Shown piece by piece: positions 18,318-26,088 of a stretch of 64,000 nucleotides of DNA. This DNA is from Granulicella aggregans (GTDB lineage: Bacteria > Acidobacteriota > Terriglobia > Terriglobales > Acidobacteriaceae). The DNA lies in NCBI RefSeq assembly GCF_014203275.1, contig NZ_JACHIP010000001.1, positions 744,001 to 808,000 on the forward strand, in the 5' to 3' direction. The translations under genes and the position numbers were made by a program. Each line of letters opens with the position of its first letter. Position 1 is the first letter of the stretch. The notes beneath the pieces are model-generated. The model saw only the letters and a program-made list of their open reading frames with translations. It had not been told where the DNA came from and did not search any database.

Positions 18318-20633
18318 ATGATCACTCGCCGTCGTTTTCTGCATCGTAGCGCGGGCACCGTCGCTGCTGCCTATCTTCCTTCCACCGCCCTCGCGTTGGC
18401 CGAAACTGGTCCCGCAAAGTCGTCGCATGAAGACCCGCTGCAGTGGCTCGACATACGTATCGGGACGGGCGGCCATGGCCACTGCTTCCCTGGCGCAGCC
18501 GTTCCTTTCGGCGCGGTTCAGCTAAGCCCCGACACTTACGACGACGACTGGGACTGGTGTTCCGGATACCACATCTCGAACACGTCCATCATGGGCTTCA
18601 GCCACACGCATCTCTCCGGCACCGGTTGTGGCGATTTGCTCGACTTCCTCGTCATGCCCGGCGTCGGGCCGGTGAAGATTGTTCCGGGAACAGTTGCAAA
18701 TCCCGAACTCGGATACCGCTCGCGCTTTAGCCACGATGATGAGGTGATGTTGCCTGGCTACTACTCCGTGTTGCTAAAGGACTCCGGCGTCAAGGCGGAA
18801 CTGACCGCGACCGACCGCGCCGGCGTCCATCGTTACACCTTCCCAGAGAGCAAGGAAGCCTGGATCATTTTCGACCTACAGCACTGTTATGGGGGGGGCA
18901 AGAACGTACTCTCGGCGGAGCTATCGTCGCCTGCTCCGGACAAACTCGCCGGCGGCCACATCACCAAGGCATGGGGCAACGGGCGCAATGCCTACTTCGC
19001 CCTGCAGCTCTCGAAGAAGCCCAAGAGCATCGCCTTCTACCAGGACGACAAGGATATCGGAACAACGGCTCCCCTCACCGGCACGAATCTGAAGTGCGTG
19101 ATGCACTTCGATACACGTGCCAACGAGACGATCCTCATCAAGACCGGCATCTCAGGCGTCAACGCGGAGAACGCCGCTCTGAACCTGAAGCATGATGTTC
19201 CCGCGTGGGACTTCGACGGCATCGCCGCAGATGCCAAAGCTCGTTGGAGAAAGCAGCTCTCGAAGATCGCGATCACTTCCGCGAATGAGACCCATAAAAA
19301 AATCTTCTACACCGCCTTCTACCATATGTCGCTCGGTCCGGTGCTCTTCGACGACGTAGACGGCCGCTACCGGGGCATGGACAACAAGATCCATCAACTC
19401 CCCGCAGGCCATCAGCAATACACGACCTTCTCCTGCTGGGACACCTACCGCGCCGCGCACCCCGCTTACACGCTGCTTGAACCGGCTCGCGTGCCCGACT
19501 TCGCCAACTCGCTCATCCGCATGGCGGTCGAAAGCCCGGCAGGCATGCCCGTCTGGCCGCTGCAGGGCACCGAGACCGGCACCATGACCGGCTACCACTC
19601 CGCGTCGATCATCGCCGAGGCGGTCAACAAAGGCTTTAAGGGGATAGACACGGAAACGGCCTACAAGTGCATGATGAAGCGCGCCATGGTCGACGACTAT
19701 CGCGGTCTGAACTACTACCGCAAGATGAACTACATCCCCGCCGACCTCGAAGAAGAATCGGTCTCGAAAACCTTCGAGTATTGCTACAACGACTGGGCGA
19801 TCGCCCACGTCTCGAAGAAGCTGGGCCACGCCGACGACGCCACCATGCTCGTCAACCGCTCAAAGAACTATCGCAACTACTTCGATCCATCGACAAAGTT
19901 CATGCGTCCCAAGCTCGCCGACGGCAGCTTTACTGCGCCGTTCGATCCCATCGATCTCGGCCACTCCGACAAGTGGCGCGACTACACCGAATCGAACGCG
20001 TGGCAGACGACCTTCGGCGTGCAGCACGATGCGGCGGGCCTTATCGACCTCTTCGGCGGCCGCACGCCGTTCGTCGCGAAGCTCGATGAACTCTTCACTA
20101 CCGCTCCCACACTGCCCAAGAATGCGCCGCCTGACATCGCCGGTCTCGTCGGCCAATACGCGCATGGCAATGAGCCCTCGCACCACATCGCGTATCTCTA
20201 CGTCTACGCGGGCCAGCCGTGGAAGACACAGGCCCGCGCGCGAAGCCTGATGGAGACCATGTACCTTGCGAAGCCCGATGGCATCCAGGGCAATGAGGAC
20301 GTCGGACAGATGTCAGCTTGGTACATCCTCAGCGCGCTCGGCTTCTATTCGGTCGATCCCGTCAGCGGCAACTACATCCTCGGCTCGCCGCTCTTCGAGA
20401 GCGCAACCGTGGATCTTGGCAGCGGCAAGAATCTGCACATCGATGTCCGCCGTTCGAACCCAGACCACGCCTACATCCAGAGCTTCGCCATCAACGGCCA
20501 GCAGCAGTCACGTGCCTGGTTCAATCACACCGAGATTGCAAACGGAGCCCACCTGACCTTCGAGATGGGAGCCGAGCCCAACCAAAGCTTCGGTGCGGAC
20601 CACAGCGTAGCTCCCCCGTCGCTTACCCTCTAA
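18318..20633 (+). CDS. Tat-exported GH92 alpha-mannosidase
   Basis: A 771-residue protein of the calcium-dependent GH92 family, exo-alpha-mannosidases (often alpha-1,2) acting on high-mannose N-glycans. A twin-arginine signal (MITRRRFLHRSAGTVAAAYL) is followed by the N-terminal beta-sandwich with IGTGGHGHCFPGAAVPFGAV (about 50-69) and SPDTYDDDWDWCSGYH. The catalytic barrel contains TTFSCWDTYRAAHP, PVWPLQGTETGTMTGYHS and, near the end, GNEDVGQMSAWYILSALGFY with PVSGNYILGSP, all strongly conserved in GH92. Divergent from the GH125 gene, so the two mannosidases can be co-regulated from one 154-bp region. The only purine run (CGGAG) is 12 bases from the ATG. Confidence 0.92.
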   Translation: MITRRRFLHRSAGTVAAAYLPSTALALAETGPAKSSHEDPLQWLDIRIGTGGHGHCFPGAAVPFGAVQLSPDTYDDDWDWCSGYHISNTSIMGFSHTHLSGTGCGDLLDFLVMPGVGPVKIVPGTVANPELGYRSRFSHDDEVMLPGYYSVLLKDSGVKAELTATDRAGVHRYTFPESKEAWIIFDLQHCYGGGKNVLSAELSSPAPDKLAGGHITKAWGNGRNAYFALQLSKKPKSIAFYQDDKDIGTTAPLTGTNLKCVMHFDTRANETILIKTGISGVNAENAALNLKHDVPAWDFDGIAADAKARWRKQLSKIAITSANETHKKIFYTAFYHMSLGPVLFDDVDGRYRGMDNKIHQLPAGHQQYTTFSCWDTYRAAHPAYTLLEPARVPDFANSLIRMAVESPAGMPVWPLQGTETGTMTGYHSASIIAEAVNKGFKGIDTETAYKCMMKRAMVDDYRGLNYYRKMNYIPADLEEESVSKTFEYCYNDWAIAHVSKKLGHADDATMLVNRSKNYRNYFDPSTKFMRPKLADGSFTAPFDPIDLGHSDKWRDYTESNAWQTTFGVQHDAAGLIDLFGGRTPFVAKLDELFTTAPTLPKNAPPDIAGLVGQYAHGNEPSHHIAYLYVYAGQPWKTQARARSLMETMYLAKPDGIQGNEDVGQMSAWYILSALGFYSVDPVSGNYILGSPLFESATVDLGSGKNLHIDVRRSNPDHAYIQSFAINGQQQSRAWFNHTEIANGAHLTFEMGAEPNQSFGADHSVAPPSLTL

Positions 20634-20672
20634 CCACTAGGTTCGCTGGGGTCGTCGTAAAGCAGCGCGGCC

Positions 20673-21452
20673 TCAGCGCAGATTGAAGAATCCACCATCC
20701 AGCGGATAATCCACGCCCGTTACGAACGAGGCCGCATCGGAGCAGAGATACAAAGCCAACAGCGCCACGTCCTGGGGTGTTCCCATCCGCCCGATGGGCT
20801 GGCTGCGCGAAAGCGTCTCGAACATCTCCGCCTCTTGCCCCGGATAGTTCTTAGCGATGAAGCCATCGACAAACGGCGTGTGCACCCGGGCGGGAGAGAT
20901 GCAGTTGCAGCGAATCTTCGACTCGAGATAGTCGCGCGCCACGGAAAGCGTCATCGACAAGACGGCGCCCTTGGTCATCGAGTAGGCGAAGCGGTCCGGC
21001 AAGCCCGAGGTCGCCGCTATCGATGCGAGGTTCACTATCACGCCCTTTTGTTTCCGCTTCATTTGCACCACCGCTGCCTGCATGCAGAGATACGTCCCGC
21101 GCACATTCACCTTGAAGAGTCGGTCGAAGTCCTCGACCGAGGTCGACTCAACCGTCCCCACATGCGCGATCCCCGCGCTATTCACGAGGATCTCGCATGC
21201 CCCGGACTCTGCGATCGTCGCAAACACAGTCGCAACGCTCTTCTCATCGGAGACGTCGCATCCGATGCCTACAGCATCTGCGCCCATCTCACGCGCGGCC
21301 TCCGCCGCCTTCTCCGCGTTCAGGTCCAGCACGACGACCCGAGCTCCGGCCTCCGCAAGCGTTGCGGCAATCGCCTTTCCGATACCGCTCGCGGCTCCTG
21401 TAACCACCGCGCGGCGACCTTCAAGGCGGAAGTGATTAATCGAATTAGTCAT
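20673..21452 (-). CDS. Short-chain dehydrogenase, probable 2-keto-3-deoxy-L-fuconate dehydrogenase
   Basis: A 259-residue NAD(P)-dependent SDR: nucleotide-binding TGAASGIG (about 20-27), NSAGIAHVG, and the catalytic Y-x-x-x-K in YSMTKGAVLS. The C-terminal half (SPARVHTPFVDGFI, QPIGRMGTPQDVALLALYL, DYPLDGGF) closely resembles dehydrogenases that oxidise 2-keto-3-deoxy-L-fuconate in the non-phosphorylated L-fucose pathway. Divergent from L-fuconate dehydratase, whose product would be its substrate; that context drives the specific assignment. Start ATG 21452 gives a normal SDR length, although GGAG is 12 bases away; longer in-frame starts upstream look non-coding. Confidence 0.75.
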   Translation of the reverse strand: MTNSINHFRLEGRRAVVTGAASGIGKAIAATLAEAGARVVVLDLNAEKAAEAAREMGADAVGIGCDVSDEKSVATVFATIAESGACEILVNSAGIAHVGTVESTSVEDFDRLFKVNVRGTYLCMQAAVVQMKRKQKGVIVNLASIAATSGLPDRFAYSMTKGAVLSMTLSVARDYLESKIRCNCISPARVHTPFVDGFIAKNYPGQEAEMFETLSRSQPIGRMGTPQDVALLALYLCSDAASFVTGVDYPLDGGFFNLR

Positions 21453-21600
21453 GGCTTTTTTGAACTCCAAGAGCTGTAAACGTGGCCCTTCAACATGAGA
21501 CCATAATCTCGCAGCTTCCATTTCACTGTAGACCGCTTGACAACGATTGGCCAACGCCGTAAAGCTTGTTCCCGCGTCCCAGTCCAAGGAGTTTGTTCGA

Positions 21601-22899
21601 TTGAAGCAGATCAAAATAACTGCCCTCCGTGTGGTCGATCTACGCTTTCCCACCTCGCGCGATCACATCGGCTCAGACGCCGTCAATGTCGACCCCGACT
21701 ACTCCGCCGCCTACTGCATCCTGGAGACGGACTCCGCTCTTGAAGGCCACGGCCTTACCTTCACGTTGGGTCGCGGCACGGACCTCTGCGTCGCCGCGCT
21801 GAACTATCTCGGCCGCTTCATCGTTGGCCGCACGCTCTCATCGATCACCGACGACTTCGTTGCCTTCAACCGCACGCTCACCGACGATAGCCAGTTCCGC
21901 TGGCTCGGCCCGGAGAAGGGGGTCATTCATCTCTCCACCGGCGCGCTCATCAACGCCGTCTGGGATCTGTACGCAAAGTCCGAAGGCAAGCCACTCTGGC
22001 GTTTGCTCGCCGGAATGCCCGCGGAGAAACTTCTCTCCGCGATCGACTTCCGTTACATCGACGACGTGCTCTCGCGCGACGAGGCCCTCGCCATCCTCAC
22101 AGCGAGCGAAGAAGGAAAGGCCCAGCGCATCGAATCGCTGCTCGCTAATGGCTATCCCGCATACACCACCTCTGCCGGATGGTTCGGCTTCAGCGACGAG
22201 AAGATCAAGCGTCTTTGCGAAGAAGGTCTGGCCGACGGATGGACGCACTTCAAGCTCAAGGTTGGCGGGGTTCCCGCAGATGATCTCCGCCGCGGCCGCA
22301 TCGTCCGTCAGACCATCGGCCCCCACAACCGCATCATGGTCGACGCCAACCAGAAGTGGGGCGTGCTCGAAGCCATCGATCGAACCAACCAGCTCACAGA
22401 ACTCAATCCCTGGTGGATGGAAGAGCCCACCAGTCCTGACGACATCCTCGGCCACGCCCGCATTCGCCGAGAGGTCGCTCCCACCCGCATCGCAACCGGC
22501 GAACACTGCCATAACAAGGTCATGTTCAAGCAGTTGCTGCAGGCAGAGGCGATTGACGTCTGCCAGATCGACAGTTGCCGCGTCGCCGGCGTGAATGAGA
22601 ACCTCGCCATCATCCTGATGGCCGCCAAGTTCGGAATCCCCGTATGCCCCCACGCCGGTGGCGTAGGTCTGTGCGAGTATGTGCAACACCTCTCGGCGTT
22701 CGACTACCTTCGAGTCTCGTGCTCGCTCGAAGATCGCGTCATCGAATACGTGGATCACCTGCACGAGCACTTTCTCACGCCCGTCGACATCCGGCGCGGC
22801 CGTTACTTCCTGCCGGAGACACCCGGATACAGCATCGAGATTCGTCCGGAATCACTGAAGAAGTTCGCGTTCCCGGAGGGCGAAGCCTGGAAGAGCTAG
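21601..22899 (+). CDS. L-fuconate dehydratase (enolase superfamily)
   Basis: A 432-residue enolase-superfamily enzyme that dehydrates L-fuconate to 2-keto-3-deoxy-L-fuconate. Catalytic landmarks, counted from the chosen start, are FKLKVG with K208 and K210, metal ligands D238 (MVDAN), E264 (MEEPTSPDD) and E291 (ATGEHC), and H341 in PHAGGVGLCEYVQHLSAF, the block that separates fuconate dehydratases from other mandelate-racemase-like proteins. The start is TTG 21601, preceded by AAGGAG with a 9-base spacer; an in-frame TTG at 21547 lacks a site. Fucose freed by the GH29 enzyme would feed this route; L-fucose dehydrogenase and fuconolactonase are not in the window. Confidence 0.9.
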   Translation: MKQIKITALRVVDLRFPTSRDHIGSDAVNVDPDYSAAYCILETDSALEGHGLTFTLGRGTDLCVAALNYLGRFIVGRTLSSITDDFVAFNRTLTDDSQFRWLGPEKGVIHLSTGALINAVWDLYAKSEGKPLWRLLAGMPAEKLLSAIDFRYIDDVLSRDEALAILTASEEGKAQRIESLLANGYPAYTTSAGWFGFSDEKIKRLCEEGLADGWTHFKLKVGGVPADDLRRGRIVRQTIGPHNRIMVDANQKWGVLEAIDRTNQLTELNPWWMEEPTSPDDILGHARIRREVAPTRIATGEHCHNKVMFKQLLQAEAIDVCQIDSCRVAGVNENLAIILMAAKFGIPVCPHAGGVGLCEYVQHLSAFDYLRVSCSLEDRVIEYVDHLHEHFLTPVDIRRGRYFLPETPGYSIEIRPESLKKFAFPEGEAWKS

Positions 22900-22990
22900 A
22901 CTCTATCCTGTCCCCGTTGGCTGTTGCACAGGCCGGGCAAAGATTGCGTCTCTCCCCGCGCTCCCATACACTTGAAGTTGTCCCGGTAAC

Positions 22991-23067
<77 letters not shown>

Positions 23068-23362
23068 TCCCTTTCCGGAATTCTCCGAAAACTCCAGATC
23101 TCAAGAGCACCTATGCAGATTCGTCTGCCGTTGCTCTCTCTGCGTCAGCAATGGCCTATCGGCAACGAGATTGAGACGGGCTATATGCCCTTGGATAGTC
23201 ATTGCACAAGATAAAGAGTGTGGCCTACAGCCAACTCTTCAGTTTGGGAAACGACGTTTGAGCATTCGGAGGAGATGATACGCTTCTCCCAAGGCTTCCC
23301 GGGTCCCCATAGAAATTCCTCCAATCTCCAAAAATCTTGCGGCTAATCTGCTAGGACGGCTG
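23068..23362. other. Spacer after tRNA-Val, no gene seen
   Basis: No reading frame with a credible start was found. A small imperfect hairpin (AAGAGT / ACTCTT arms, 23214-23239) could end the tRNA transcript, but no T-run follows it. Confidence 0.4.
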
Positions 23363-25240
23363 ATGTACTACCTTATCCTCTGTCTCTGGGCCCTTTGTCT
23401 CTCTGTGGCGTGGATTGGAACTGGCTGGCAGATTATGCGGCTGCTTGATTTCGCCGAGATCGCGTGGCCGATAAGCGGGCTCGTCGGCCTATCAACTTTC
23501 ATCTTTGTTGGGGGATTTCTCAACCTCGCCGGCCTGGTGAATCGGCCCTCTTTGATCGCGATGGTCGTCCTGGGAGACATTCTGTTTTTGGCTACCTTGC
23601 CCTCGTACAGAGTTCGAATGTCAGAATTCTGGGTAAGCTTCAGGCAACAGCCGTGGTATGTGCGCGGCCTGGCGGTGGTTTGCATCGGAGCGTTGATTGC
23701 TTCAGCGGTGGGAACCCTGACTTATTCACGGTTCAGCAGGTTTGACGATCTTTCCTCGTACCTTACTTCACCGGGAAAGCTTATCCAACTTGGCTCACTA
23801 CCCTACGATCCATTCAGCGAGCGCCGTGTGCAATCCGGTCTGGGCGCAAACTTTTTTCTCCAGGCGTTCATGCTGGTGGCCGGCGATCTGCGTTCGATCT
23901 GGTTTATCGATGCGGGCGCCGGACTGGCTCTTTTTGCCGGCTGCATGTATGAGGCGGGTCGCAAACTGGGAAATACAGTGACAGTATCTCTCGGCCTTGC
24001 ATGGCTGGTCCTGATCATGCCGCTTTCGCATTTAAACCTGACCATGACGACGCTTCCGGCGGCGATCTTTACAGCTCTATTTCTGCTAGAGACGGCAGAC
24101 AAGACGGCTGCGGCTTCACGGTCAGTGCTGCTGGGATTGCTTGCGGCCGCCGTTACGTTGCTCAAATCGACGTACCTTCCCATGGCGCTTCTGCTTCTGT
24201 TCTGCCTCCATCTCATGCGACTGCGCGAGCGGTCTTGGGTGCGGGTTGCGCGCGAAGCGCTGCTCAGTGCCTTTTCATTTCTGGCTGTTCTAATTCCGTG
24301 GATGTTGGATCTGAAGCGGAAGGAGGGAACACTGCTTTTCCCGCTGCTGGGAAAGGGCTTTGAGATCGCTGCCTATGGTCCAGTGCCGCATCGTATTAGC
24401 CCGGGGATTTATCCGGCCGTCGCTGGCCTTACCTTCCTGATTACCTTTGCTGTGGTTGCGGCGTCGCACTGGATCACTACGCGCGGTTTGCCTTATGCAG
24501 ACAAAGTTTCGATGTTGATCTTCGCCGGCGGATTTGTCGTGCTCCCCATTAGCATCGCGACCGCTGGATCAGCGTTATCGCGCTATACCAGGCCCTTCCT
24601 GTTGCCGTTCGCGCTGATCCTGCTGGCTTCTATTGCGCGCATTCCCGGCATGGGCAGGTCGATCATGGCACGGCGCCTGACCCTCAGCGCCTGCGCGGCA
24701 ATGTTGATCCTGGGACCGATGGCATTCGGGAGGGACGACAAAAATTTCATGTTCTTCAAGTACATGTTCAAGCAGCGAGAGACCGCGCTTGCATGGGATG
24801 GGTCTTTCTACGGGTTGACCGGCGACGTTCTGCGACGGGAGCGGGATCGACAGTTGAAGCTACAGAGCACAATCCCACCGGGGCAGGCGGTTTATGCCAG
24901 CCTTCTACCGACCTTCGCGATGGACTTCCGGCGGAACAACATCTACGTCGCCGACTTTCCCGGTATGAGCAGTCTTCCTCCAGGCATGCCCACGCGGGGT
25001 GCGCCGGCCGCGCTGCGCAGCTACCTGTTGAGCAAATCAGTACGATACATCGCGTATAGCCGCAAACTTACAGCGGAGACAGACGAAGTGCTGAACGGGC
25101 CGCCGCCAAAGCGTGGGGACACCTGGCCCCAAATGGAGTTGCTGAATTCTGCCGACGTGGATCGCCAGATTCTTGCGTTGTCCGAAACCTCCCGCGTGAT
25201 CTACGACGACGGAGACGAGCAGGTAATCGACTTGCTGTAA
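23363..25240 (+). CDS. Polytopic membrane protein, GT-C glycosyltransferase-like
   Basis: A 625-residue integral membrane protein with about ten or more hydrophobic helices in the first 470 residues and a soluble C-terminal part of about 130. After the third helix, FSRFDDLSSYLTSPGKLIQL places an acidic pair (D128, D129) in the first large external loop, as in GT-C glycosyltransferases using lipid-linked sugars; PYDPFSERRVQSGLGANFFL nearby is also typical of that loop. No close family was recognised, so function is unproven. It stands alone after the tRNA. The start has only AGGACGG upstream. Confidence 0.6.
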   Translation: MYYLILCLWALCLSVAWIGTGWQIMRLLDFAEIAWPISGLVGLSTFIFVGGFLNLAGLVNRPSLIAMVVLGDILFLATLPSYRVRMSEFWVSFRQQPWYVRGLAVVCIGALIASAVGTLTYSRFSRFDDLSSYLTSPGKLIQLGSLPYDPFSERRVQSGLGANFFLQAFMLVAGDLRSIWFIDAGAGLALFAGCMYEAGRKLGNTVTVSLGLAWLVLIMPLSHLNLTMTTLPAAIFTALFLLETADKTAAASRSVLLGLLAAAVTLLKSTYLPMALLLLFCLHLMRLRERSWVRVAREALLSAFSFLAVLIPWMLDLKRKEGTLLFPLLGKGFEIAAYGPVPHRISPGIYPAVAGLTFLITFAVVAASHWITTRGLPYADKVSMLIFAGGFVVLPISIATAGSALSRYTRPFLLPFALILLASIARIPGMGRSIMARRLTLSACAAMLILGPMAFGRDDKNFMFFKYMFKQRETALAWDGSFYGLTGDVLRRERDRQLKLQSTIPPGQAVYASLLPTFAMDFRRNNIYVADFPGMSSLPPGMPTRGAPAALRSYLLSKSVRYIAYSRKLTAETDEVLNGPPPKRGDTWPQMELLNSADVDRQILALSETSRVIYDDGDEQVIDLL

Positions 25241-25249
25241 GCACAGTAA

Positions 25250-25549
25250 TTCGACCGTTTACGAGGATTCGAGGCCGCAATCATCGAGGGGCTATACGGA
25301 ATCACCAAAAGAATCCGCCTCCGTTATGGAGTCACGCTCACACCTGCATCGTTACAATCATCCAGTCCGCGTTGCAGAGCGCATCGCGATGCTCGACATC
25401 CTCTTCGGCTGCCGCGTCGATTGGGGTCGGGCAAGAGCTCGACGCTGGTCGAACAGGGCACCTTCGAGATCGACCATAAGGACCTCGCTTTCGTAGTGGC
25501 GCGCAGCAATCCAATTGATACCGCGCATATGTCGATCCAACTACTTTGA
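25250..25549 (+). pseudogene. Frameshifted fragment of a luciferase-like flavin monooxygenase
   Basis: Pieces of a luciferase-like monooxygenase are readable in two frames. Frame 1 from 25250 gives GLYGITKRIRLRYGVTLTP; a second frame (in phase with 25326) gives YNHPVRVAERIAMLDIL then GCRVDWG; the first frame resumes from 25424 with SSTLVEQGTFEIDHKD, ending in a stop at 25547-25549. Joined, these match the family pattern TkRIrLgyGV-HPVRVAERiAMLDilSgGRvdfG-GrSStLvEqgtF. Only about 100 of the usual 330 residues remain, so this is a decayed remnant and not a working gene. Confidence 0.7.
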
Positions 25550-25674
25550 GTGGGACAGTCCACGTTCGGATTTCGATGGCCGGACTTCGCGCCTTTCATA
25601 GAAAATCTCGCAGTTTTTGACGGGAATCACGCCGCTATTTTTATCAGTAGAGAAATCTGGATATTTGCCTGTAA

Positions 25675-25699
25675 AATACCTATTGCCAAAATAGCTATT
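25675..25699. promoter_or_regulatory. Tandem palindromic decamers before PadR gene 1
   Basis: AATACCTATT (25675-25684) and AATAGCTATT (25690-25699) repeat with a 15-bp period; the second is a perfect palindrome. They overlap a plausible promoter (TTGCCT 25665, 17-base spacer, AAAATA 25688) and end 20 bp before the PadR start, a layout expected for autoregulation. Confidence 0.5.
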
Positions 25700-25719
25700 A
25701 GAAGGCTAATCTTCCCGAA

Positions 25720-26064
25720 ATGGCAAAGAATCCCGAACATCGCGACCTCTTCCCTGGTGCCCTGGAGATCATGATTCTCCAATCGCTGCGGCTGAGGCCA
25801 ATGCATGGCTACGCGCTGGTGAAACACATCAAGCTGGTCTCCGAGGACCTTCTACAGGTCGAAGAAGGCTCGCTCTACCCTGCGCTACAGCGAATGTTGA
25901 AGCAGGGTTTGCTCGACACGGAAGCTGGCATCTCCGCCAAGGGGCGGCCAACACGGATCTATCGGCTAACCACTGCAGGCATTCGTCACCTCGAACGCGA
26001 AGTTGTGAGCTTTGAGCGGATGTTTGCGGGTTTTTCCCTTGTCCTCGCCGCGGCCAAAGTCTAG
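25720..26064 (+). CDS. PadR-family transcriptional regulator
   Basis: A 114-residue winged-helix protein: PGALEIMILQSLRLRPMHGY (about 13-32), LQVEEGSLYPALQRMLKQGL and GRPTRIYRLTTAG are the three conserved PadR blocks. It is small, like the subfamily paired with export permeases. The permease gene starts 24 bases after its stop, so it most likely represses its own operon. AGAAGG lies 14 bases upstream of the ATG, a poor spacing. The same PadR-permease pairing recurs at 43.7-40.7 kb on the other strand. Confidence 0.88.
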   Translation: MAKNPEHRDLFPGALEIMILQSLRLRPMHGYALVKHIKLVSEDLLQVEEGSLYPALQRMLKQGLLDTEAGISAKGRPTRIYRLTTAGIRHLEREVVSFERMFAGFSLVLAAAKV

Positions 26065-26088
26065 CAGCCAAAATTCAGGAGGTGTGCA

